This document shows, in pieces, positions 26,469 through 34,545 of a DNA stretch of 42,877 nucleotides (positions are counted from its first letter, which is position 1; each line of letters starts with the position of its first letter). The DNA lies in contig NZ_FWXH01000021.1 in the NCBI RefSeq assembly GCF_900176305.1, positions 1 to 42,877 of the forward strand, in the 5' to 3' direction. The DNA comes from Clostridium acidisoli DSM 12555 (GTDB lineage: Bacteria > Bacillota > Clostridia > Clostridiales > Clostridiaceae). A model generated the notes under the pieces. The model did no database searches. It saw only the letters and a list, made by a program, of their open reading frames with translations, and was not told where the DNA came from. Both the position numbers and the translations under genes were made by a program.

Positions 26469-26497
26469 ATTATACTAAGATATTTTTTGTGTGTCAA
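26469..26497 (-). promoter_or_regulatory. Promoter of the riboswitch-exchanger transcript
   Basis: A consensus sigma-A site on the minus strand: TTGACA (26492-26497), 17 bases, TATAAT (26469-26474). Transcript start at about 26462 places the aptamer about 20 nt into the leader. Confidence 0.9.
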
Positions 26498-26620
26498 TAT
26501 ACAAAATAATAAGACTTATTTATATAAGAATTATGTCCTGAATTTAGAATATTTATGCATTTTGCAAATTAACGTTATTAGGTTAAAATAAAGGTATCTA
26601 AATGTGAAAGGAAATTAATT

Positions 26621-28279
26621 ATGTTATTGTATATTTTTAATATGTTCACTATGCTTATGGAAAGAGCAATGTGGTTATTAGTACTTTTGTTTATAATGAC
26701 AAGGATTAAGGGTTTTAGAAAGATATTTCAGAAAGAAAATTATGAAAAAAAAGATATCGCAATTATATGTGTTATATTCTCAGCCTTTGCTATTTTCGAA
26801 ACGTATTGCGGTATTAATGTGGATGGATCTTTAGTAAATATAAGAACTATAACAATAGTATCTGGTGGTATATTGTTTGGACCAGAGGTTGGTATAATAA
26901 CTGGAATTGTTGCAGGAACTCATAGATTTTTAATAGATGTTCATGGAGTAACATCACTTCCATGTCTTATAACAAGCATAGTAGCAGGTGTTTCATCAGG
27001 ATATGTAAATAAGAAAGTTCAAAGAAAATATTTATATATAGCCGGAATTTTACTTGGAATGGTTTGTGAAGTATTGACTATGGTACTTATACTAATAATC
27101 ACGAAACCATACATGCTCGGATTAAATATAGTTTCTAAAATATCAATTCCAATGATATTAGGTGAAATAAATGTAGGGTTTATTATAATTTTAATTCAGT
27201 TTGTAGAAGATGAAAAGGAAATGATAGCAGGACAGCAATCTAAACTTGCATTAGATATTGCCAACGAGACGCTCCCTTATTTTAGAAATACAAACAATGA
27301 ATCCTTAAGAAAAATATGCACAATTATTAAAGAACATATGCATGCAGATGCAGTATCTATAACTGATAAAATTCATGTACTTGCATATGTTGGAGTTGAT
27401 GAAGAAATATATAATGTTGAAAATAAAATAATAAATGAGGCTACTAAAAGAGCACTTTTAAAGAATGAAATAATTATAAATAATGATAATGTAAAAGATG
27501 ACCATAGTAACTTAAAATCTGCCATTATAATACCATTTGAAGATAAAAATGGAGTAAATGGAACTTTAAAAATATATTACAAGTCCTCCAATAAAATAAC
27601 TTATTCTATTAAAGCTCTTGCAGTAGGTCTTTCACAGATAATATCAACTTTGATGGAGGTATCTAAACTTGAACAAATAAAGGAAAGTGCTAACAAGGCT
27701 GAAATAAGAGCATTACAGCGACAAATCAATCCTCACTTTTTGTTTAATGCTTTAAATGCAATAACCTCATTTATTAGAATAAATCCAGATAAAGCAAGAG
27801 AACTTATAATAAATTTATCAAATTATCTAAGGTATAATCTTGAAATTAACGATGAGGAGATAGATATAAAAAAAGAACTTAAACAGGTTAAAGATTTTGT
27901 AGAAATAGAAAAAGCAAGATTTGGAGATAAAATTAATCTTATTTATGATATTGATGATGTGGATGCGAAAGTACCAAGTCTTATAATACAACCATTAGTA
28001 GAAAATGCTATAATTCATGGATTGCTTCCAAGCAAAGGTAAAGGAACAATAAAACTTAGCGTTAAAAACTGCAAAGATGAAAGCATAAAGATAACAGTTG
28101 AAGATAGTGGGGTTGGTATAAGTGAAGATATAATAAAAAATGTTTATAGTGGAAACATGCCTGAAAATAAGATTGGTTTATATAATGTTCATTTAAGACT
28201 CAAACTCATATATGGTGAGGGTATTAAAATCGAAAGATTAGAAAAGGGTACTAAAATGGAATTTTTTATTAGGAGATGA
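26621..28279 (+). CDS. ypdA: Sensor histidine kinase, YpdA/LytS family
   Basis: Membrane sensor kinase, 552 aa, closely resembling E. coli YpdA by eye across its length (for example GSLVNIRTITIVSGGILFGP at about 70-89). Order: a 5TMR-LYT sensor with about six helices (1-195), a GAF-like domain (about 215-345), then a His_kinase domain with H372 in INPHFLFNALNAI and an ATP-binding N462 in PLVENAIIHG plus DSGVGI. YpdA responds to pyruvate in E. coli; the ligand here is inferred. AAAGGAAA precedes the ATG. A TTGCAA-16-TAAAAT promoter lies at 26562-26589. The regulator gene follows after 4 bases. Confidence 0.92.
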   Translation: MLLYIFNMFTMLMERAMWLLVLLFIMTRIKGFRKIFQKENYEKKDIAIICVIFSAFAIFETYCGINVDGSLVNIRTITIVSGGILFGPEVGIITGIVAGTHRFLIDVHGVTSLPCLITSIVAGVSSGYVNKKVQRKYLYIAGILLGMVCEVLTMVLILIITKPYMLGLNIVSKISIPMILGEINVGFIIILIQFVEDEKEMIAGQQSKLALDIANETLPYFRNTNNESLRKICTIIKEHMHADAVSITDKIHVLAYVGVDEEIYNVENKIINEATKRALLKNEIIINNDNVKDDHSNLKSAIIIPFEDKNGVNGTLKIYYKSSNKITYSIKALAVGLSQIISTLMEVSKLEQIKESANKAEIRALQRQINPHFLFNALNAITSFIRINPDKARELIINLSNYLRYNLEINDEEIDIKKELKQVKDFVEIEKARFGDKINLIYDIDDVDAKVPSLIIQPLVENAIIHGLLPSKGKGTIKLSVKNCKDESIKITVEDSGVGISEDIIKNVYSGNMPENKIGLYNVHLRLKLIYGEGIKIERLEKGTKMEFFIRR

Positions 28280-28283
28280 TATT

Positions 28284-29000
28284 GTGAAATGTATAATAGT
28301 TGAAGATGAATTTATTGCAAGAGAAGAACTAAAATATTTTATTAAAAATTTCAGCAATATTGAAATAGCTGGAGAATTTGAAGATGGTATAGAAGTTTTG
28401 AAGTTTTTACAAAACAATAAAATAGATGTTATATTTTTAGATATTAATATAGGTTCTGTTGATGGTATTGTAATTGCAAAAAATTTAAGTCACTTTTCTG
28501 AAAAACCTTACATAGTTTTTATAACAGCTTATAAAGAACATGCTGTTGAAGCCTTTGAAATAGAAGCTTTTGATTATATATTAAAACCATATGAAGAATC
28601 TAGGATTAAATCTATGCTAAAAAAGCTTGAGCTTAGTTACAACTCAAAAAATGGAGAACTTCATACAATTACAAATAGAATAAATTTATTTAAGAATGAT
28701 AAGATAATAGTTACAAATATAGATGATATATATTACTGTGAAGCAAAGGACAGAGAAACCTGTGTTTTAACTAAAAATGAAGAATATATTGTAAAAATGC
28801 CAATATCGGAATTTTATGAAACTTTATCAAAGGAAATGTTTTTTAAATGTCACAGATCGTATATTGTTAATCTTACAAAGATAAAGGAAATAATACCCTG
28901 GTTTAATAACACTTATAATCTAAGGCTAAAGGATATTCCAAAAGAGATTCCCGTAAGCAGAAGCAATGTAAAAAATTTCAAGCAGATTATGAACATATAA
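28284..29000 (+). CDS. ypdB: LytTR response regulator, YpdB-like
   Basis: A 238-aa regulator. The receiver domain (1-120) has the acidic pocket E7/D8, phosphoacceptor D53 in IFLDIN and the conserved Lys in ILKPYE (about 107). The C-terminal LytTR DNA-binding domain (about 135-238) shows the CHRSYIVNL pattern and the closing IPVSRSNVKNFK. The GTG start is served by AGGAGA inside the end of the kinase gene, so the two are translationally coupled. YpdB in E. coli activates yhjX; the same gene type follows here with a matching binding motif in between. Confidence 0.93.
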   Translation: MKCIIVEDEFIAREELKYFIKNFSNIEIAGEFEDGIEVLKFLQNNKIDVIFLDINIGSVDGIVIAKNLSHFSEKPYIVFITAYKEHAVEAFEIEAFDYILKPYEESRIKSMLKKLELSYNSKNGELHTITNRINLFKNDKIIVTNIDDIYYCEAKDRETCVLTKNEEYIVKMPISEFYETLSKEMFFKCHRSYIVNLTKIKEIIPWFNNTYNLRLKDIPKEIPVSRSNVKNFKQIMNI

Positions 29001-29001
29001 G

Positions 29002-29032
29002 TGCATTCTAGGTAGTAATAACAGCATTTCAT
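29002..29032 (+). promoter_or_regulatory. Candidate YpdB-type direct-repeat binding site
   Basis: TGCATTCTAG (29002-29011) and AGCATTTCAT (29023-29032) are direct repeats separated by 11 bases. E. coli YpdB is known to bind GGCATTTCAT repeated with an 11-base spacer in front of yhjX. The second half matches 9 of 10, the first 6 of 10. A TATAAT at 29066-29071 has no good -35, as expected for an activated promoter. Confidence 0.65.
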
Positions 29033-29139
29033 TCACTAAAACCTCTTAAGACTTATATATGGAGATATAATGTAGTCAAACAAAGGGATGTGGAACAAAG
29101 GGTTTAAACCACAACTTTTATATAAGAGGAGTGAGGAAA

Positions 29140-30360
29140 ATGTTAAAAACTGAAAAACAATCTAATAGCAGGCTTTTAATATTAATAGGAACAATAATTA
29201 CTCAAATAGGTCTTGGAACAATCTACACATGGAGTTTATTTAATCAACCACTTGCAGATAAATTTGGGTGGCAACTAAGTAGAGTATCAGTTACATTTTC
29301 AATTACTAGTTTTGCGCTAGCATTTGCAACTTTATTTGCAGGAAAAATTCAAGATAAAATTGGCATAAGAAAACTTATAACCTTGTCTGGAATAATATTA
29401 GGTGGAGGACTTATTTTAACTTCTAAAGTAAATTCAATAGGAATGCTTTATTTAACAGCAGGTGTAATTGTTGGAGCAGCAGATGGAATAGCTTATATGA
29501 CTTCACTTTCAAATTGTATAAAATGGTTTCCAGAGAAAAAAGGACTTATATCAGGAATTTCTGTAGGATCTTATGGAGCTGGAAGTTTAATATTTAAATA
29601 TGTAAATTCAGGTGTTATCAGTTCAAAGGGTGTTACATTTGCATTCTTATGTTGGGGAATTATAGCATTTATATTAGTATCAGGTGGTGCACAGCTATTA
29701 AAGGATGCGCAAGAAGTAACAGTAGTAGATGCTAAAGCTGAGGTGAAAAATGATTACACACCAACACAAATGTTGAAGAAAAAAGAAGCTTATTTATTAT
29801 TCATAATGATGTTTACCGCATGTATGAGTGGTCTTTATCTTATAGGAATTGTTAAGGATATTGGTGTACAACTAGCAGGACTTAATACAGCAGTAGCAGC
29901 AAATGCAGTAGCAATGGTAGCTATCTTTAATACAGCAGGAAGGATTATTTTAGGAGCATTATCAGATAAAGTTGGCAGACTCAAAGTTTTATTATTTACC
30001 TTCGCAGTAACTGCAATAAGTGTGTTTGTTATGGATACAGTACATCTTAACTTTGGAATATTCTTTGCCTGTGTTGCCGGAATTGCGTTCTGTTTTGGTG
30101 GAAACATTACGGTATTCCCAGCAATTGTAGGTGACTTCTTTGGGCTTAAGAATCATAGTAAAAATTATGGAATCATATATCAAGGTTTTGGAATTGGAGC
30201 ACTTTCAGGATCAGTCATAGCAAGTATTGCAGGAAGTTTTAAAGCAACTTTCGTAGTTATAGGGGTAATGTGCCTAATATCAATTGTTATTGCACTTACT
30301 ATAAGGGTTCCACAAGAAAAAACAAGCAGAAGGACAAAACTTGAAGGAAGAACTGCATAA
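29140..30360 (+). CDS. yhjX: OFA-family MFS transporter, YhjX-like
   Basis: A 406-aa, 12-helix transporter of the oxalate/formate antiporter family. It is strongly like E. coli YhjX: GTIITQIGLGTIYTWSLFN near the start, LSNCIKWFPEKKGLISG (about 127-143), FTACMSGLYLIGIVKDIG (about 227-244) and GGNITVFPAIVGDFFGL (about 325-341). YhjX is induced by pyruvate through YpdAB, so pyruvate or a related monocarboxylate is the likely substrate; this is inferred. I choose ATG 29140 with GTGAGGA just upstream, not the GTG at 29131, which lies inside the ribosome site. Confidence 0.9.
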   Translation: MLKTEKQSNSRLLILIGTIITQIGLGTIYTWSLFNQPLADKFGWQLSRVSVTFSITSFALAFATLFAGKIQDKIGIRKLITLSGIILGGGLILTSKVNSIGMLYLTAGVIVGAADGIAYMTSLSNCIKWFPEKKGLISGISVGSYGAGSLIFKYVNSGVISSKGVTFAFLCWGIIAFILVSGGAQLLKDAQEVTVVDAKAEVKNDYTPTQMLKKKEAYLLFIMMFTACMSGLYLIGIVKDIGVQLAGLNTAVAANAVAMVAIFNTAGRIILGALSDKVGRLKVLLFTFAVTAISVFVMDTVHLNFGIFFACVAGIAFCFGGNITVFPAIVGDFFGLKNHSKNYGIIYQGFGIGALSGSVIASIAGSFKATFVVIGVMCLISIVIALTIRVPQEKTSRRTKLEGRTA

Positions 30361-30370
30361 GAAATATATG

Positions 30371-30413
30371 GTAGAAAGCTAATATGTAGTGACAATTGGC
30401 TTTCTACTTTTTT
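30371..30413 (+). terminator. Terminator after yhjX-like gene
   Basis: A 12-bp stem, GTAGAAAGCTAA (30371-30382) with TTGGCTTTCTAC (30396-30407, one G-U), is followed by TTTTTT. Confidence 0.92.
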
Positions 30414-30441
30414 ATATTAACAAATAAAATATTGCGATTAC

Positions 30442-30470
30442 TTGAAGGCTTAGTTGGTATATGATATAAT
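30442..30470 (+). promoter_or_regulatory. hisS: Promoter of the hisS leader
   Basis: TTGAAG (30442-30447), 17 bases, TATAAT (30465-30470). The start would be near 30477, giving a leader of about 230 nt before hisS. Confidence 0.85.
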
Positions 30471-30506
30471 TTTAAAAGATTGAATTATTTAATTAGGAGA
30501 AAATTT

Positions 30507-30557
30507 ATGATAAATTTAGTTAAAGTAATTGTATCAGTTCACCATCACCATTATTAG
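30507..30557 (+). CDS. Histidine leader peptide MINLVKVIVSVHHHHY
   Basis: A 16-codon ORF with its own ribosome site (TAGGAGA, 30495-30501) and an ATG six bases downstream. Codons 12-15 are CAC CAT CAC CAT, four His in a row, followed by Tyr and a TAG stop. The TAG itself begins the 5' arm of a hairpin (TAGACCT 30555-30561 with AGGTCTA 30593-30599, inner ATGG/CCAT). A ribosome waiting at the His codons would cover that arm, as in classic attenuators of the his and pheST type. Confidence 0.88.
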   Translation: MINLVKVIVSVHHHHY

Positions 30558-30653
30558 ACCTTGTATCATGGAAAAAACAACCATAGATGCAGAGGTCTAG
30601 TTTAACTGGAATTGTATCTTTGGCGGTGGACACTTTAATTAAATTGTTTGTAG

Positions 30654-30683
30654 CCGTGCAGGTATGATTCTGCACGGTTTTTT
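30654..30683 (+). terminator. hisS: Attenuator terminator upstream of hisS
   Basis: A perfect 8-bp GC-rich stem, CCGTGCAG (30654-30661) with CTGCACGG (30670-30677), is followed by TTTTTT. It lies between the leader peptide and hisS, 22 bases before the start codon, so it can only serve as a conditional stop for hisS. I could not settle the competing antiterminator pairing by eye. Confidence 0.9.
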
Positions 30684-30705
30684 ATATATATTAAGGAGGA
30701 AAAAT

Positions 30706-32022
30706 ATGAATAATAAAATTATTAAACCATCAACATTGTCAGGTTTTATGGAGTTATTACCTAAAGAACAAATAGAATTTAATAGAATAATGGATATTAT
30801 TAAAAGAAATTATGAGAAAAGTGGCTTTGTTCCTATAGATACACCTATAATGGAAAAAAGTGAAATACTTCTTGCTAAAGGTAGCGAAGAAACTGATAAA
30901 CAAATTTATAGATTTACAAAAGGTAGCAATGATATATCATTGAGGTTCGACTTAACGGTTCCATTCGCAAGATATTCAGCGCAACACATGGAAGATATTG
31001 TTTTTCCTTTTAGAAGGTATCAGATTGGAAAGGTATATAGAGGAGAAAGAAGTCAAAAAGGACGTTATCGTGAATTTTATCAATGTGATATAGATGTTAT
31101 ATCTAAGGGAAATCTAAGTCTTGTAAATGACGCGGAACTTCCAAGTATAATGTGTAGAATATTTAAGGAAATTGGTCTTCCAGCTTTTAAAATACACATA
31201 AATAATAGGAAAATTTTAAATGGATTTTTCAAGTCTCTAGATGTTACAGATGCAGTAGATGTATTAAGAATCGTGGATAAGCTAGACAAAATAGGTGTGG
31301 ATTCTGTTAAAGAAGAGTTGATAACTATTGGAATTCAAAATGAAACTGTGGATAAAATTATAGATTTTATTAGTATAGATGGAAAAAAACAAAAGGTTTT
31401 AAATGCTCTTAAGGCTTTAAACATTGAAGAAATAACATTTAATGAAGGTTTGGATGAAATTGAAAAAGTAACACACTATCTTGAGTGTTTTGGAGTGACA
31501 GAAGAAAATTATGTTATTGATTTAAAAATAGCTAGAGGATTAGACTATTATACTGGAACTGTTTATGAAACAATAATTGATGATTTTAGAGGCATAGGGT
31601 CAATATGTTCAGGTGGACGTTATGACAATTTAGCTGAGTATTATACTAAAGAAAAACTTCAAGGCGTAGGAATGTCCATAGGAATTACAAGATTATTTTC
31701 TCAACTTAAAGAAATTGGTGTTTTAAAGGATGATGGTTTAAAGGCCTCCTTATCAAAAGTTTTAATAGTGCCTATGGATGAAGAAATGGATTATGCCATT
31801 GATATAGCTAAAAAATTAAGAGAAGAAGAAATAAATTCAGAAGTATACTTAGAAAAAACTAAATTTGGTAAAAAGCTTAATTATGCTAATAATACTGGAA
31901 TTCCCTATGTAATTATTATAGGAGAAGAAGAAATAAGAAGTGGCATGTTAAGTTTTAAGGATATGACAACTGGAAATCAAGAAAAACTCAGTGTTGAAGA
32001 TATAATTAAAAGATTCAAGTAA
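30706..32022 (+). CDS. hisS: Histidine--tRNA ligase
   Basis: Class II aminoacyl-tRNA synthetase that charges tRNA-His, 438 aa. It shows motif 2 (FRRYQIGKVYRGE, then REFYQCDID, about residues 103-130), the HisRS-specific RGLDYYTGTVYE (about 278-289), motif 3 GGRYDNLAE and a C-terminal anticodon-binding domain (about 340-435) that HisZ proteins usually lack. Hence HisS rather than HisZ. AAGGAGGA (30693-30700) fixes the ATG at 30706; an upstream in-frame start at 30664 lies inside the terminator. It is not beside aspS or other synthetase genes, so it may be a second, separately regulated copy. Repeat R5 follows 12 bases after the stop. Confidence 0.93.
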   Translation: MNNKIIKPSTLSGFMELLPKEQIEFNRIMDIIKRNYEKSGFVPIDTPIMEKSEILLAKGSEETDKQIYRFTKGSNDISLRFDLTVPFARYSAQHMEDIVFPFRRYQIGKVYRGERSQKGRYREFYQCDIDVISKGNLSLVNDAELPSIMCRIFKEIGLPAFKIHINNRKILNGFFKSLDVTDAVDVLRIVDKLDKIGVDSVKEELITIGIQNETVDKIIDFISIDGKKQKVLNALKALNIEEITFNEGLDEIEKVTHYLECFGVTEENYVIDLKIARGLDYYTGTVYETIIDDFRGIGSICSGGRYDNLAEYYTKEKLQGVGMSIGITRLFSQLKEIGVLKDDGLKASLSKVLIVPMDEEMDYAIDIAKKLREEEINSEVYLEKTKFGKKLNYANNTGIPYVIIIGEEEIRSGMLSFKDMTTGNQEKLSVEDIIKRFK

Positions 32023-32033
32023 AAATATGACTT

Positions 32034-32773
32034 AAGTTTATAATATAAAGAAATTGCGAAGCATTGGTGAAGGGTTTTAACGATTGCTTCGCACGTTAAA
32101 AGGTTAAAGATCGCCTATGGGCGAGGTGATGGGTTTTATCCTTGCAAGGCTCGGATAAAAGGTGAAGTGTTTATGGACAAAGCCATAAAGGCTAAGGAAA
32201 TTTTTCTTCCTACGTCAGAAAAATAATGAATTTAAATTTACATATCTTAATATTTAGAGATAACGCTATTATATATTTTAACCGTAGGTTTTGTTTTTGG
32301 GCGTAGCCTCGGGTTTTTGACAGCTTTATAAGTAAAGTTTATTTAACGTTACATTCTCCTATTATTCGTAAATGACAGGTTGAAATGGATCATAATACAA
32401 TAGATACTACTCTAATTGATCAGGAAGCTGCATTTGATGGATTTTATGCGGTTTGCACCAACCTAGAAAATGAGGCTTCCACTGCTATAAAAGCAAAAAA
32501 CATTACTTGTTTTTTGATTATAACAAAAAGCTTGAAAACCATTGATTTTAATATGCTAATAATACTTATTTATGCAACACCATGACCTTCGGTAAAAAAT
32601 GAATGTCAATATACTTTAGATTATATATTTTATGTTCAAAGATTTTTCGCAGCATAGCGGAGAAAAATTATCCATAGTTTTTTCCCACGGAAAACCCATC
32701 ACCTTTGACCAGCAAAGCGCATGTCAAACCCTTCACCTATGCTTCGCAATTTATCACTATTATGAAAAAACAA
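32034..32773 (+). repeat. Fishbone repeat copy R5 (with transposase remnant in the centre)
   Basis: The left arm (about 32047-32250) has all five hairpins: TTTTAACG/CGTTAAAA, TCGCC/GGCGA, TTTTATCC/GGATAAAA, TTTATGG/CCATAAA and ATTTTTC/GAAAAAT, with words GGTGAAGGG, GGTTAAAGA, GGTGATGGG, GGTGAAGTG and GGCTAAGG. The right arm (32641-32765) lacks the two outer hairpins seen in R7, a loss exactly at word boundaries. About 230 bp (near 32313-32542) not found in R7 sits in the centre and includes a transposase fragment. With its flanks it fills the 872-base gap before the DUF116 gene. Confidence 0.88.
32385..32501 (+). pseudogene. Transposase fragment, IS1634/IS1182-like (DDE)
   Basis: Codons for IDQEAAFDGFYAVCTNLENE (about 32418-32477) match the well-conserved D-x-x-x-x-FDGFYAVxTNL block near the C-terminal part of the DDE domain in IS1634/IS1182-like transposases. 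Only about 35 codons are recognisable. The expected following R-x-x-IE-x-x-FR-x-MK block is absent and the frame runs into unrelated residues. It is a remnant, not a working gene, and it lies inside repeat R5. Confidence 0.6.
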
Positions 32774-32894
32774 TAATCCATGCATTCCTCACGATATAAG
32801 TATAATATTTGAACTATGTAATATTGTGCAATTAATGATATAATAAACTTACATTGGTTTGTGCTACCTAAAAATAACTAATTAGGAGTAAATT

Positions 32895-34043
32895 ATGAAA
32901 AATATTATTACCTATTCACTTCCCCAACAAAACATAAACTCAAATCAATATTATTGTGATATTAAATTTTTAGCAGATGAAACGCTATTTTATGGAGAAA
33001 AAAATCTTAGGCAAGTTATTAAGGATTTTACGAATTATATTAGTGCAAATAAATTTGAAACATTAAGAAATATAGAAGAATACATCTTAGAAGCTTTAAT
33101 AATTGGAGTACTTTGGGGAGTATATTCTAATAATGCGAAGCTATTAACAAAAACTAATGAAAAAATTCTTCTTAGATTATTAAGCTTAAGAGAAAATGAA
33201 GGAAAAATGAAAATATATGCAGATATTATTAGAGGTTTTTTTTCTACGATTTTTCTAACCCAAAAATCCGATGATGAAATTGATGTATCATTTTTAAATT
33301 TTAAAAAGCTTAAAGGTTGGTTAATTGCTTCAGGTGAATTCAATGAAGAAACAAAAAGATTTTCAAATTGGGAGAGCTATTTTAAAATTTTGCCAGAAGA
33401 AGAATTAGTTAATATACTAAAATCATTAATAAACTATGGTAAATGGTTTAAAAATAAAAGTGAACAGGTAGTAGGTAAATACACATCAAATGTAGAGTCA
33501 TTTCTACAAAAACAAAACCACACACATAAATTTAAAGAAGATATTATTTTTACTGGAAGGCAAAGAATTGAGTATCACCTAAATATGGTTGGAGCTGAAA
33601 TACTCAATAGAGCTTATAAAAACGATTTTTTTAAAACAAAAAATAAGAAGCTCCTTGTTCCAATTTGTATGAGATATAATGATGAAAAACAATGTAAAGC
33701 TACAGTAGCAGAAGAAGGGTATATCTGTAGACATTGTACGAAAGAATGTAATGTTAATAAACTGAGTGAAATGGGGACAAGATTTGGATTTGAAGTTTTA
33801 ATTATACAACATGGTTCTTCAGCGTTTAAAGATAAAGATGTTAAGTATGGGGAAGTGGGAATTGTTGGAGTGGCTTGTCTGTTGAACCTATTAGAAGGTG
33901 GATTTGCCGCAAGACGATTAAATTTAGTTCCACAATGCATAATACTTGATTATTGTGGATGCAAAAAACATTGGGATAACAATGGGATTATTACAGATAT
34001 AAATATGAGAAAATTAAAGGAAGTACTTGATATAAAAGAATAA
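32895..34043 (+). CDS. DUF116 family protein
   Basis: A 382-aa cytoplasmic protein. The C-terminal half matches DUF116: a cysteine set VPICMRY...QC...YICRHCTKECNV (about residues 257-292), a Rossmann-like GFEVLIIQHGSS, GIVGVACLLNLLEGG (about 326-340) and the closing LDYCGCKKHW. The seven to eight Cys could hold an Fe-S cluster or zinc. The N-terminal 230 residues are helical and without a recognised domain. DUF116 proteins occur near lipoate, formyltransferase or radical SAM genes elsewhere; here it stands alone between repeats R5 and R6. TTAGGAG precedes the ATG. Function unknown. Confidence 0.75.
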   Translation: MKNIITYSLPQQNINSNQYYCDIKFLADETLFYGEKNLRQVIKDFTNYISANKFETLRNIEEYILEALIIGVLWGVYSNNAKLLTKTNEKILLRLLSLRENEGKMKIYADIIRGFFSTIFLTQKSDDEIDVSFLNFKKLKGWLIASGEFNEETKRFSNWESYFKILPEEELVNILKSLINYGKWFKNKSEQVVGKYTSNVESFLQKQNHTHKFKEDIIFTGRQRIEYHLNMVGAEILNRAYKNDFFKTKNKKLLVPICMRYNDEKQCKATVAEEGYICRHCTKECNVNKLSEMGTRFGFEVLIIQHGSSAFKDKDVKYGEVGIVGVACLLNLLEGGFAARRLNLVPQCIILDYCGCKKHWDNNGIITDINMRKLKEVLDIKE

Positions 34044-34046
34044 CAT

Positions 34047-34541
34047 AATATGAGGAAATTACCAAGCACTGGTTAATGGTTTTAACGATTGCTTCGCACG
34101 TTAAAAGGTGAAGGGTTTATGGATAGATCCATAAAGGCTAAGGAAATTTTTTCTCCTTAGGTCAGAAAAATAATTGATTTTGTTTATATGTTTTAATATT
34201 TGAAGATAACTCTAATATATATTTTAACCGTAGCCTTTGGACCTTAGGTAGTAGTTTAATATTCTAATAAATACATCTTCATTGAAAACTAGCGACCTAC
34301 GGTCAAAAATGAAGAGCAATGTACTTTAGATTAGATTATAAATATAAGTTCAAAGATTTTTCGTAGCATGACGGAGAAAAATCATCCATAGCTTTTTCCC
34401 ACGGAAAACCCATCACCTTTGACCAGCGAAGCGCCTGTCAAACACATCACCTCGACTTGTCGACCCTTCGCCTTTTCACCGCGAAGCATAGGTGAAAAAC
34501 CTTCACCCGTACTTATCAGTATCTCACTACTATGAACAAAC
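34047..34541 (+). repeat. Fishbone repeat copy R6 (left arm shortened)
   Basis: The left arm keeps hairpins 1, 4 and 5 (TTTTAACG/CGTTAAAA, TTTATGGA/TCCATAAA, ATTTTTT/AGAAAAAT) but lacks 2 and 3, an excision from word to word. The right arm is complete; its small hairpin reads TCGA-CTTG-TCGA, where R7 and R8 have TCGC-TTTA-GCGA. The element starts 4 bases after the DUF116 stop and ends (AACAAAC) 4 bases before the stop of the convergent radical SAM gene. It fills the whole 502-base gap. Confidence 0.88.
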
Positions 34542-34545
34542 TTCG

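Noticed and set aside
30555-30683. T-box riboswitch for hisS (GGTGGACAC before the terminator looks T-box-like)
   Set aside because: The leader is short (about 230 nt), the AGGGTGGNACCGCG core is not matched, and tRNA-His with discriminator C would need UGGG, not UGGA. The His leader peptide explains the layout better.
30706-32022. HisZ (ATP phosphoribosyltransferase regulatory subunit) instead of HisS
   Set aside because: The C-terminal anticodon-binding domain and the HisRS-specific RGLDYYTGTVYE motif are present, and no hisG follows.
32385-32585. 66-codon ORF as an intact gene
   Set aside because: Only the middle matches a transposase block; flanks are repeat DNA and there is no ribosome site. 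Listed as a pseudogene fragment.
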